Shown: one piece after another, positions 26,328 to 38,373 of the stretch
Layout: every line of letters starts with the position of its first letter
Numbering within the stretch: position 1 is the first letter of the stretch
NCBI GenBank assembly: GCA_016709675.1
Contig: JADJMH010000034.1
Coordinates: forward strand, 329,390 to 393,389
Origin: Candidatus Accumulibacter proximus
GTDB taxonomy: Bacteria; Pseudomonadota; Gammaproteobacteria; Burkholderiales; Rhodocyclaceae
DNA: 64,000 nucleotides
Direction of reading: 5' to 3'
Program-made: the position numbers and the translations under genes
The notes under the pieces: model-generated
Databases searched by the model: none
Told to the model about the DNA's origin: nothing
Seen by the model: the letters and a program-made list of their open reading frames with translations, nothing else

Positions 26328-29157
26328 TCACACCTTGAACACCTTCATCACTTCATCCCCCAGGTGATTGATCACCTTCACCGCGATCCGCCCCGACTTC
26401 GGCTTGTCGAACGGGCGTGAGGTGTCGCTGTTCAGGCTGGCCCAGGCTTCCGGGTCGATCTCCGCCTTCAGCGTGGTCTTGAGTGCGCTGTAGGGGTCGT
26501 TGGCGCCGAGAAAGTAGGCGTGGCGGACGAAGAAGCTTTCCTGGTTGTAGTCGGTGTCGATGAACCAGCAGGCGATGCCGTTGGTGCTGTCGCTGATCAC
26601 TTCGCCGGTCTGCGGTTTGAAGACATCGACGCCATTCACCTTGATGCACAGCCTGCCGTCGTCCTGCGGCAGCAGGCTGATGTCCGGCTCGCCGAAGATG
26701 ACGAACAGGTTGCCCTTGCCGGTGTTCTTGAGATCCGCGGCCATGTGCAGGTCGGCGTTCATCCGCGCCTTGAGCACCGGGATGCGCCCGAGCTTGCTGA
26801 ACTCGGTGGCGTGCGCCTCGTAGTTGAAGGCGCAGGCGATCAGCGCGTCGAAACCGGCTTCGCCGCACTCGCGGGCGGCTTCGACAAGGTCGCTGCGCTG
26901 CACGGTGCCGAACTCGGGGCCGATGAAGATGCCGGCGCGCTTCTCGCGCATTTCACCTTCCTGGCCTTCGAAATAGCTTCCTTCGGCGCAGATCGCCCCC
27001 TCGCCGGGCCACGGGGTCAGCGCGGTGAAGCTGATCCGGTCTTCCCTGTGCGCCTGCTGCACGCCGGCAGTCCTGAGGTTTTCCAGAATCCACTGCGGGA
27101 AGGACTGCCGGGCGCTGTACTCGGCGCGGTCTTCCTGGAAACCGTCGATCAGCTCGTCGTCCTCGTCGACGCCGAGCATGCGGTGCGGCGAGAGGCTTTC
27201 GACGGTGAAGGGACCGGCGACGCGGACGCACTTCGTGTTCTGGTAGGGCTTGTCGTAGAGGGTTTCGAATTCGGCCCTGGCGGCGATCGAGGCGTCGATT
27301 TCCTTCTGCCGGGCGATGCGCGCCTGCCACCAGTCGGCATGCAGTTTCTTCGCGGGGTCGGGCCAGCCGGGGTCAGCGTCGCGCGGGATCTCCCATTCCT
27401 GCCAGGCCTTGTTGAGCGCGGCGTTCAGCGATTCGCGCAGGGGCTCGAGCTTGGTCTGCCACTGGTCCCAGATGACATCGATCTCGGCGTTGTTGGCGAT
27501 CGACTTGAGCGTGATGTGCGGCACGCGCTCATAGACGAAGCCGTGGCGGAGGTTGCCGTGCATCGGCTGCGTGCTCGGCGCGCTGCGGGTGACTTCGGCT
27601 TCCTTGAGCTGGCCTTCGCGGGAGTCGGCGAGGAGGTAAAAGGGATACCGTGCGCCCATGATGCGGGCGCGGGCCAGCGCCAACGCTACGCGCGAGGTGT
27701 CGATCGTGATCCAGCGGCGGCCCCTTTGCTCGGCAAAGGTGGCGGTGGTGCCGGAGCCGCAGGTTGGGTCGAGCACGAGGTCGCCGGGGTCGGCGGCCAT
27801 CAAAATGCAGCGTTCAATGACTCGGGGAAGCGTCTGAACGACGTAAACTCTGTCAGGTCCGAATCCAGCGGTCTGCGTGTCGCCCAAGTGTTGGTTAACG
27901 GAGCAACGGGATAATCCTCGATGAAGTAGGCAAAGCCCAGGTTGTCGCCTGGGGAAAAAGCCGGCCAGTTCTTGGCAAGCCATTCCTCCGTTCCTTCGGT
28001 TTTACCCTCCAATGTCGTCCACGAACGGTCGGTAAATTTCTTACCACGGAAGTTCGACCAGCTCGGTCATTTTCGCTGGGATGCTCATTGATCCAACGGG
28101 TACGGTTGAAAGATCCCCGCTTCGCCGATGGAGCCTTTTGTTCAAACCAGGTCAGCGGTGCCCACTGTCCGTTTTCTGCCTCGCCGTATTTGTATTGTGT
28201 AGCTCCCTCCTCGCCTGGTTGTCGTGCGAAATAGAGCGGTCGGTACTTCGTTCCGGGGGTCTTACCATACCAGAGGATCGAGTCTGATACGGATGGAATG
28301 AAGGAGCCGCTGTGGCCGCCAGTTGTCTTGAATTTAATCTCAGATCGAAAGTTCTCATCTCCGAGAACCTCATCCATTAACGCCCGCACCCGGTGCACAT
28401 TCTCACCGCCAATCTGCACGAAGATCGACCCCGATTCCGTCAGCAAATCCCGCGCCACGGTCAGCCGATCCCGCAGGTAGGTCAGGTAGCTGTGAATCCC
28501 GTCGCGCCAGGTATCGCGAAACGCCTTGACCTGCTCCGGCTCGCGGGTGATGTGACTCGCATTGCCGTCCTTGAGGTCGCGGCTGGTGGTGCTCCACTGG
28601 AAGTTGCTGTTGAATTTGATGCCGTAGGGCGGATCGAGGTAGATGCACTGCACCTTGCCGCACAGCCCCTCGCGCTCGGCCAGGCTGGCCATGACCTGCA
28701 GGGAATCGCCGAGGATCATGCGGTTGCTCCAGTTCTGGTCGTGCTGGTAGAAGTCGGTCTTGTCCGCACCCTTGGGGATGCCTTTGAAATCGGCGAACAG
28801 ATCGGCGGTGATCTGCCCGGCCTCGTGCTGGCGCTCCTTCGTGCTGCGCAGCAGGTCGTCGATCAGCACCTTGGGGTGCACCTTCTCCTGGATGTAGAGC
28901 CGTGGCGCCGAGACGACGAGGTCGCTCCAGTCCTGCTCGTCCTTGCCGCGCCAGACGAGCTGCGGGTCGAGGTCGCGATTTCTGGCCGACTTCTCCTCGC
29001 CCAGCTCGGCGGCGTCGGGGCGCGGGTAGCGAATCTGCTTCGGCTGCTGCTGCTCGGTCGGCAGCACGGACTGGTATTCCGCCGTCGGGATGTTCTTGCG
29101 CCGAGCCTCGTCGTGGGTCAGTGATTCGACGGTCTTGGCGTTGCTGGGTCTGGCCAT
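26328..29157 (-). pseudogene. mod: Type III R-M adenine methyltransferase (Mod), two frameshifts
   Basis: Mod subunits recognise the target and methylate adenine, and combine with Res for cleavage. The 5' frame (MARPSNAKTVESL) has the catalytic motif LDPPYGIKFN. The 3' frame has VLDPTCGSGTTATFAEQ (SAM binding) and a long C-terminal region ending HLGDEVMKVFKV. A middle frame reads NFRGKKFTDRSWTTLEGKTE to APLTNTW. Two shifts break the gene: near 28065 (a missing C restores NDPSWSNFRG) and at 27883-27885 (a missing G restores NTWGDTQTAGFG). Both are one-base changes in short homopolymers. As read, no intact Mod is made. Confidence 0.85.
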
Positions 29158-29226
29158 GGTCATGCCCTACTATGCTCTCGATGGTGCCGTTGAATTTCTC
29201 ATCCTTCGCTGGGCAGGCAAGTGAAT

Positions 29227-29550
29227 TCAGCGGCGTGCCAGCTCTTCGCGAATCACCCGCCGTAGATCGGCTTCGAGGTGGCCGGTCTCGATCACCCGGC
29301 GCAGGGTGTCGTTGATGATGGTCTGGTAGCCGCGCTCGCCGGCCAGCGCCTTGAAGTGTTCCACGATCGGCGCGTCGAGCATGATGTTGATGCGCAGCTT
29401 GCCCACGCGAGCGCGCACGGCCGCTTGCCATTCGGCGTGGCTGGCATCCTTTCCAGCGATTCGCGGGCGAGCACGCTCGAAGTCCGTCTGCGTTAGCTTT
29501 GGCGCGTCGTCAGAAGTATCCGGCGCTTCGGTAGAAAAGGTCTGTTTCAT
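29227..29550 (-). CDS. brnA: BrnA-family antitoxin
   Basis: BrnA binds and neutralises the RNase toxin BrnT and represses the operon. The 107-residue product from ATG at 29550 (MKQTFSTEAPDTSDDAPKLT) has a disordered N-terminus and the C-terminal BrnA ribbon-helix-helix-like region VGKLRINIMLDAPIVEHFKA and RGYQTIINDTLRRVIE. It overlaps brnT by 41 bases, the usual toxin-first arrangement. It appears intact although the restriction genes on both sides are broken. A longer start at 29604 would lie deep in brnT and is rejected. Confidence 0.9.
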   Translation of the reverse strand: MKQTFSTEAPDTSDDAPKLTQTDFERARPRIAGKDASHAEWQAAVRARVGKLRINIMLDAPIVEHFKALAGERGYQTIINDTLRRVIETGHLEADLRRVIREELARR

Positions 29551-29788
29551 CGCTGTCCGCCCTGCGCATGGAAATGATGCGGATTGCCTCGTCAGATTCG
29601 ACATGCACGATCAACACTACCAGGCAATCCAGAAGGCCGATGCCGATCATGCGCTGCTCGCCATAGTCCGCTCGCTGATCATCGATCAGCAACAACGGTC
29701 CGGCAAAGACTTTTTCCGCATCGGAGAAATCCAGGCCGTGCTTTTTCAGGTTGGCCTGCCGTTTGGTTTCGTCCCATGTGTAGCGCAT
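29510..29788 (-). CDS. brnT: BrnT-family ribonuclease toxin
   Basis: BrnT is a RelE-fold RNase of type II toxin-antitoxin systems. The 92-residue protein begins MRYTWDETKRQANLKKHGLD, the family N-terminus, with FSDAEKVFAGP following. The catalytic strand region reads IRIISMRRADSDETDLFY, matching the conserved R-x-I-S-x-R-x-A pattern. brnA follows with a 41-base overlap. A promoter ends about 9 bases before the ATG, so the message may be nearly leaderless. Confidence 0.9.
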   Translation of the reverse strand: MRYTWDETKRQANLKKHGLDFSDAEKVFAGPLLLIDDQRADYGEQRMIGIGLLDCLVVLIVHVESDEAIRIISMRRADSDETDLFYRSAGYF

Positions 29789-29796
29789 GGACCATG

Positions 29797-29824
29797 ACTA
29801 TACATACTGAAGTGTGTATGTCAA
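29797..29824 (-). promoter_or_regulatory. brnTA promoter with operator-like dyad
   Basis: On the minus strand a perfect -35 TTGACA (29819-29824) and a -10 TATAGT (29797-29802) are 16 bases apart. An inverted repeat ACATAC-N8-GTATGT (29802-29821) fills the spacer and touches both hexamers, the expected place for autorepression by BrnA. The predicted transcription start is about 2 bases before the brnT ATG. Confidence 0.75.
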
Positions 29825-30022
29825 GCATTACGATCGCGGCTCCGGACTTCACACCACGTTGCCAGCGAAGTGTACAGCGATCAGCAGTTTTACCTTGCCG
29901 ATCCCGGGAAAGCGTGGGTCCCGGCCTGGGAAGCCCGTGAATGGGCCGCGGCTGAAACGAGCGGCGTGGCACCCGGTCGCCTTGCGTGCTGGCGAGAAGG
30001 GCGAAGTACTCGCGATGTTGGC

Positions 30023-32863
30023 TCATACCCGCGTGTGGATCATTCTGGCGAACTCGCCCTCGACCCTGGCCTTGAAATCGGACTCGATCTGGTAAACCTC
30101 GCAGAACTCGGCGAACGCCCAGCGGCCATAGCTGCCGAGATGGTTCACGCCGGGCACCCAGTAGGTGTCCATCGTCGACTTCTTCTCCGTCGCGTCCTCG
30201 CGCCGGTAACCCTTGATTTCGACCACCAGATGCAGCAGGTCGTCGGGGCCGTGGCCATCCTCCACCAGCACGATGAAATCAGGCAGGCACTTGCGCGTTT
30301 CGGAGCTGTAGCGGTAGGGAACTCCCAGGCCGAGGTTGTGATTCTTCACGTAGGCGCGGACCCTGGGGTGCGACTCGGCCACGCGGCAGAATTCCCCTTC
30401 CCAGTCGCTGTCGAGGATGATCCAGTTGATGTGACAGGATTGCGAACTCGTTTTCCAGCGATCAGTCTTCGAGGTGTTGAAGCGGACGTGACTGGTCGAT
30501 CCGGTCGGATTGTAGGGATCGAGCAGCGCCTTGATCGGGCGCTCGCCGAGGAACTGCCGGCTGATTGCCGCCGTGATCCGGTTGCAGGCCATATCGGCGA
30601 GTTCCTGGTACATCAGCAGTGCGGGGTAGGTGTCGCTCTTGCAGACCAGGCAGGTCTCAAGCCATTGTCGGGTGATGCGTTTGAGCTGGCCGAAGAGGTA
30701 GAGCCTGGGCTCCTCGCCGGGATCGCGCCATTTGGTATACAGGAGCCATACAGCAGCCGCTGGGTCAGCTGGAAAACGAGCGTCGAGGGCCGAATGTCGC
30801 CCAGGTGCTGCAGGCTCATGTCCACGCCTTGGCCGATGATGCCGGAGTTGCGGGTGATCGACGGGCCGACGAGGTCGGGGCTGAGTTCCAGGATCGAGTC
30901 GTCGTTGAAGTCGGCGGTCAGCCGTTCCTCCGGCAACTCGACGCGATAGCCCTCGACCCGGGGAAAGCGGATCTCGAGCGCGTCGCGCTCGGGGCGCAGG
31001 GCCTTGACCTGTACCGTCTCGCACGGCGGTTGGGGCGGTGCAATGACCGGTTTGGCCGTGAAGTCGAAGGGAATGCCGAAGACGTCGGCGTACTCGACGT
31101 TGAACAGCCCTTCCTCGTTCAACTCGTAGGACTGGCGGCGCAACGCACGGCCGATGACCTGCTCGCAGAGCAACTGCGTGCCGAAAGCGCGGATGCCGAG
31201 CACATGGGTGACGGTGTTGGCGTCCCAGCCTTCGGTGAGCATCGAGACCGAGATGACGCAGCGGATGGCGCCACCCAACTGCTCGGGCTTGCCGACGGTG
31301 TTCATGACTTCGCGCAGCAGTTCCTGGTCGCTGATGTGGTCGCCGCAACGGGCATCGCCGGAGCGTTCGACGATCTCGCGGCGAAAACGCTCGATCTCAT
31401 CGGCGGCCATGCTGCGGAAGTTGTCGTCGAGGGCGTCGCCGGCTTCGAGTTGCTCGCTGTCGTCGATCTTCGTAGTGGCCATACAGCGCCTGCAGTGCCG
31501 TCTGCAAGCGGGTCGGGAGTTTGAGGGGATCGAGGTCTTCGCCCTGGCCGCGACCCTTCCGGGGCATGTCCTTGCTGATGTTCTCCCAGAGGTTGCGGAA
31601 CATCGGCATTTCGTTGCCGGGGATGTTCTCGGCCACCGGTACGCGCGGCAGCTTGACGATGCCGCATTCGATGGCGTCCATCAGCGAGAAGTCGCTCATC
31701 GCCCACGGGAACAGTGTGCCCTCGGCGTAGCCGGAGCCGCGCAGGAAGAAGGGCGTCGCCGACAGGTCGATGACGCGGGTCGTACCGAGTTTGCGGTTGA
31801 CGGCTTCGAGGCCGGAAATCCAGAGGCGGGCGGCTTCGCTGTTTCTTTCGGCCTCCTTCCGGTCGTCGCCTTTCAGTTCTTCCTCATCGGCGTCCTTCGG
31901 CTTTTGCCGGTAGCAGTGGTGCGCCTCGTCGTTGATGACCAGGATGTTCTTCATGCCCATCAGGTCAGGCATCACCCGCTGCAGCATCTGGCCTTCGCTC
32001 TCGAGCGTCCGGAGTTCATGGCCGGTGCGCCCCTGCAGCAGTTGCCGCCCACCCCTGGAAATCTCGATGCGCGCGCGCAGCTTGAAGGCGTGGTAGTTGG
32101 TGATGAGGATCTTGGCACGGCACATGTCGTCGAGCAGGGCGCCCGGCAGCAGTTCGCGGCCCTGGTAGTAGCTGTTGGGGTCATTCGGCTGCAGGACGCG
32201 CAGACGATCCTTGATCGTCAGACCGGGAGCGCAGATCAGGAAGCCGCGCGTGAAATTCCTGCTGCCGGGCCGGCGCACCGCATTGATCGTCTGCCAGGCG
32301 ATGAGCACGGCCATGACGGTTGTTTTGCCAGCGCCGGTGGCGAGTTTCAGTGCGAGGCGCAGCAACTCGGGATTGGCGTCCCTGTTCGCCGCCGCAAGAT
32401 GGTCGAGAACGCGTTTGCCGTGCCTGGACTGGGGCGCAACCTCGGTGAGCCAGATCGCGGTTTCCACGGCTTCGACCTGACAGAAGAACGGTCGGACACC
32501 GCTGAACCTGTGATGACGCCAGTGCTGCAGCAGGCGAGCGGTTGCCGGCGTCACCTGCCACTGGTTGGGATTGGGCAGCGATCGCCACGAATCCACGTAC
32601 CCGCGGATTTCGTTGATGATCGAGGTGGGGTCGTACTGCTGCTCCTGAGTTGACAACCCCTTGCCGTCATCGAAAACGAATGCCTGCTGCTTGGCCGCGC
32701 TCTTGCGCTTCCTGGGCTTCGGAATCGGGGTGATGAACTGCGCCCGGCGACGGCTTTCGAGCACCTTCTCCGTCGGCTGCCCGTCCTCGTTCAGTTCCCA
32801 GTGCTGCGACGGACATTCGTAAGGGGAGTTGAGAATCGGGTGGTCGAAGAAGGGATTGGACAT
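30023..32863 (-). pseudogene. res: Type III R-M restriction subunit (Res), deletion plus frameshift
   Basis: Res is the ATP-dependent translocase/nuclease partner of Mod. Starting at MSNPFFDHPILNSPYE (32863), the first frame has Walker A LATGAGKTTV, the DEAH-like box NDEAHHCY and motif III LSATP. It breaks off after ALQALYGHYE. A second frame resumes at DSEQLEAGDALDDNFRSMA and includes EGWDANTVTHVLG and EQVIGRALRR. The stretch normally between these parts is missing (junction near 31468-31475). A third frame carries the C-terminal nuclease region (TRKCLPDFIVLV, LLHLVVEIKGYR). The second-to-third shift is caused by an 11-base tandem duplication at 30737-30758. The gene cannot yield full-length Res. 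Confidence 0.85.
30737..30758. repeat. 11-bp tandem duplication inside res
   Basis: ATACAGGAGCC (30737-30747) is directly followed by ATACAGCAGCC (30748-30758), a 10-of-11 match. Removing one copy restores the reading frame as QRLLYTKWRDPG, which is the expected Res sequence. This duplication is therefore the cause of one frameshift. Confidence 0.85.
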
Positions 32864-33391
32864 GGTCGCGATCAGTCGTCTTGCTTTTCTTGCCATCGGT
32901 GGGTGGTAATGTTGTGCCACATCATCACGGGTTGGTGTTATCCGGAGAGTCCCGATAACCACCGCCCTCCCTGCCGTTGAATCCCGCGGTCACAAACGCT
33001 GACGACGATCGTTCCCTGCGCCCGTTGGCTACACCGCTGTCGGCGGCACTTGACCACGATCACGAGCACTGGCTTTCGTCGGGACGAGTATTCTGGCGAG
33101 GAGGAGCGACAGACGCGATGCTCCGCCAATGTAACGTAACATCCGGCGCCATCCAAGACAATAATGGCCAAGACTGTGGGTTGTCCGTGGCCCTCGCTTT
33201 TCCAGGCCGATGCCCGGAGGCGCGCATCTGCACCGAGTGCGGCCGGCGATCGACCAGCGGTACGGGGGCACAGTCAGATCTGCGCGAATGGATGGGTCGC
33301 GGGGCCCGAGGCTATCCGTAGCGTGATAGAATGACGGGCTTGATCAAGACGACGACATTCCTGCCGAAGTCACGTCGCCAGCGGATGGAAG
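32864..33391. other. Intergenic region upstream of gyrA and res
   Basis: About 530 bases between the divergent res and gyrA genes. No coding frame here has a recognisable motif. Apart from the candidate gyrA promoter near its right end, nothing structured is obvious. It marks the boundary between the decayed island and core genes. Confidence 0.45.
33324..33332 (+). promoter_or_regulatory. Candidate extended -10 promoter for gyrA
   Basis: TGATAGAAT fits the extended -10 pattern TGnTAnAAT and lies about 60 bases before the gyrA ATG. No good -35 is visible, which extended -10 promoters may lack. Confidence 0.45.
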
Positions 33392-36016
<2,625 letters not shown>

Positions 36017-36021
36017 GGCGC

Positions 36022-36141
36022 ATGTTTGACCGCCTGGATCTCGTTCTCTGGTCGATGACGATACCGTCGTCGTTGCCCACCCGGGCTGGCCCCCTCGGCC
36101 AGCTGGCGCGTGCCGCGCAGCGTCATCTGGGCGGCGAGTGA
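36022..36141 (+). CDS. 39-residue hypothetical protein between gyrA and pheA
   Basis: A short frame starts at ATG 36022, five bases after the gyrA stop, behind the purine-rich AGAGGAATAGGG. It encodes MFDRLDLVLWSMTIPSSLPT and a basic, amphipathic tail (GQLARAAQRHLGGE). Its TGA overlaps the pheA ATG (TGATG), which would couple translation of pheA to it. serC normally occupies this place in many betaproteobacteria. I do not recognise the peptide; it could be a genuine small protein, a leader, or a leftover from loss of serC. Confidence 0.45.
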   Translation: MFDRLDLVLWSMTIPSSLPTRAGPLGQLARAAQRHLGGE

Positions 36142-37231
36142 TGGGCGACGATCTTCAGGAGGAACTGGCGGTCGTCCGCCAGCAGATCGACCGACTCGAC
36201 GGTCAACTGCTTGAGCTGCTGAACCAGCGTGCGCGGTATGCGCAGCAGGTCGGGGAGATCAAGGCACGCCATGGTGAGGCGGGCTTCATTTACCGTCCCG
36301 AGCGTGAGGCGCAGGTACTGCAGCGGATCCAGGAGAACAACCCGGGGCCGCTGTCGAGCGAGAGCGTGACCTGGTTTTTCCGCGAAGTGATGTCGGCCTG
36401 TCTGTCGCTTGAACAGCCGCTCGGCATTGCCTTCCTTGGCCCGCTGGGAACCTTCTCGGAGAGCGCCGTAACCAAGCACTTTGGTCACGCCGCGCGTTTG
36501 ATGCCACAGATTTCGATCGATGATGTTTTCCGGGAAGTCGAGGCCTGTCATGCCGATTACGCCGTGGTGCCGATCGAGAACTCGACCGAGGGGCTATTGG
36601 TCGTACGCTGGATCTGCTGCTGACGACGCCACTCAAGATATGTGGCGAGGTGGTGCTGCGCATCCATCAGCATCTGCTGTCGAACGAGACGGTACTGGAC
36701 CGGGTGAGCAAGGTCTATTCGCACGCCCAGTCGCTGGCGCAATGCCATGAATGGCTGAACCGCTCATTACCGCTGGCGCAGCGCGTGCCGGTGGCGAGCA
36801 ACGCGCAGGCGGCCCAACTGGCCGCAGCAGAAGCCGGCGTGGCGGCGATCGCCGGCCAGGCAGCAGCCGAGCGCTATCGGCTGCCGGAGTTGGCCAGCAA
36901 CATCGAGGACGAGCCCAACAATACGACGCGCTTCGTCGTCCTCGGTCGGCACGATGCTGGGCCTTCGGGACGTGACAAGACGTCCCTGATCATGTCGGCG
37001 CACAATCAGACGGGCGCGCTGAGCCAGCTGCTGGCGCCGTTTTCCGATGCCGGGGTGTCGATGACGCGGCTCGAGTCGCGACCGGCGCGGCATACGCTGT
37101 GGGAGTACGTTTTCTTCGTCGATCTCGAAGGTCACCGTAGTGACGCGCCAGTGCGGACGGGGCTCGCGGAACTTGCCCGTCGCGCTCCATACCTCAAGCT
37201 TCTTGGTTCCTACCCGGTGGCCGCTTACTAG
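36141..37231 (+). pseudogene. pheA: Bifunctional chorismate mutase/prephenate dehydratase, one-base frameshift
   Basis: PheA converts chorismate to prephenate and then phenylpyruvate for phenylalanine synthesis. The first frame has the chorismate mutase helices (EELAVVRQQIDRLDGQLLEL, about residues 5-90) and the start of the dehydratase domain (GPLGTFSESAV), up to PIENSTEG. The second frame continues with TPLKICGEVVLRIHQHLLS, the dehydratase lobe TTRFVVLGR and an ACT domain with ESRP (LESRPARHTLWEYVFF). The frames meet at GGGG 36590-36593; one more G would restore STEGAIGRTLDLLL. An indel in a homopolymer of an essential biosynthetic gene may well be a sequencing error. All domains are otherwise intact. 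Confidence 0.88.
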
Positions 37232-37259
37232 GCGTATTGCTTTTTTTCGAGGACCGCAG

Positions 37260-38348
37260 ATGTCACTCCACGAGCAATCATTACCGTACATTCGGGCTGT
37301 TTCGCCGTACCAGCCGGGCAAACCGATCACCCAGCTGGCGCGCGAAATGGGGCTTGCCGTCGACCAGATCGTCAAGCTGGCTTCGAACGAGAATCCTCTG
37401 GGGATGAGCCCGAGGGCACTCACGGCAGGGGTTGAGGCGATGGCCGATCTGGCGCGTTACCCGGATGACTTCGCTCTCAAGCAGGCGCTGGCCGAGCGGA
37501 CCGGTCTGGGTGTGGAGCGCATCGTTCTTGGCAACGGATCCAATGACGTCCTTGATCTGATCGCCAGAGTCTTTCTCGCGCCAGGTCGGTCGGCGATCTT
37601 TGCCCAGTATGCCTTTGCTGTTTACCCGCTGGCGACGCTGACTGCCGGGGCCGAGGGGATTGCCGTTGCGGCCAGGGATTTCGGTCATGATCTGCAGGCC
37701 ATGCGGGCAGCGCTTCGACCCGACACGCGGTTGATCTGGATCGCCAACCCCAACAATCCGACCGGAACCTTTCTGCCTTATCCGCAGCTCCGGCGTTTCG
37801 TCCAGTCGGTGCCGGCGGATGTCGTGGTGGTGCTCGACGAAGCGTATAACGAATACCTGCCGCCTGCCGAGCGATGCGAGACGACGGCCTGGTTATCTGA
37901 AACGCCGAATCTGGTGATCACCCGCACCTTCTCCAAGATCTATGGTCTGGCCGGCCTGCGCATCGGTTACGCGCTGACTTCGGCCGACATCGCGGACCTC
38001 ATGAACCGCGTCCGGCAGCCATTCAACTGCAACAATCTTGCCCTGGCTGCGGCCGCCGCGGCGCTAGACGACCACCAGTTCGTTGCCGCCAGCTACGCGC
38101 TGAACCGTTCCGGCATGGAGCAGATCGTCGGTGGATTGAAGCGTCTGGGCTGCACGCACATTCCTTCGCACGGCAACTTCGTCACCTTCCGGGTGGCGGA
38201 TGCCTTCCTGGCGAACCAGAGGCTGCTCAAGCAGGGCGTCATCGTACGGCCGCTCGTCGCCTATGGCATGCCGGACTGGCTGCGCGTGACAATCGGCACC
38301 GAGACTGAGAATCTGCGCTTCCTTGCCGCCCTCGAGGCCTCGCTATGA
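37260..38348 (+). CDS. hisC: Histidinol-phosphate aminotransferase
   Basis: This PLP-dependent class I aminotransferase acts in histidine synthesis, and in this operon position may also serve aromatic amino acids. The 362-residue product starts MSLHEQSLPYIRAVSPYQPG. It contains KLASNENPLG, the PLP-ring contact NPNNPTG and the PLP-binding lysine in TFSKIYGLAGLRIGY. It lies 28 bases after pheA and 25 before tyrA. In related operons this hisC copy supports Phe/Tyr transamination, which is inference here. Confidence 0.93.
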   Translation: MSLHEQSLPYIRAVSPYQPGKPITQLAREMGLAVDQIVKLASNENPLGMSPRALTAGVEAMADLARYPDDFALKQALAERTGLGVERIVLGNGSNDVLDLIARVFLAPGRSAIFAQYAFAVYPLATLTAGAEGIAVAARDFGHDLQAMRAALRPDTRLIWIANPNNPTGTFLPYPQLRRFVQSVPADVVVVLDEAYNEYLPPAERCETTAWLSETPNLVITRTFSKIYGLAGLRIGYALTSADIADLMNRVRQPFNCNNLALAAAAAALDDHQFVAASYALNRSGMEQIVGGLKRLGCTHIPSHGNFVTFRVADAFLANQRLLKQGVIVRPLVAYGMPDWLRVTIGTETENLRFLAALEASL

Positions 38349-38373
38349 GCCGCCACTGTGCCCGGGTGCTGCC

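Noticed and set aside
26520..27914. A 464-codon plus-strand frame opposite mod
   Set aside because: Antisense to the conserved Mod C-terminal region, with no domain of its own.
31154..32653. A 499-codon plus-strand frame opposite res
   Set aside because: Antisense shadow of the helicase frame; composition and lack of motifs argue against a gene.
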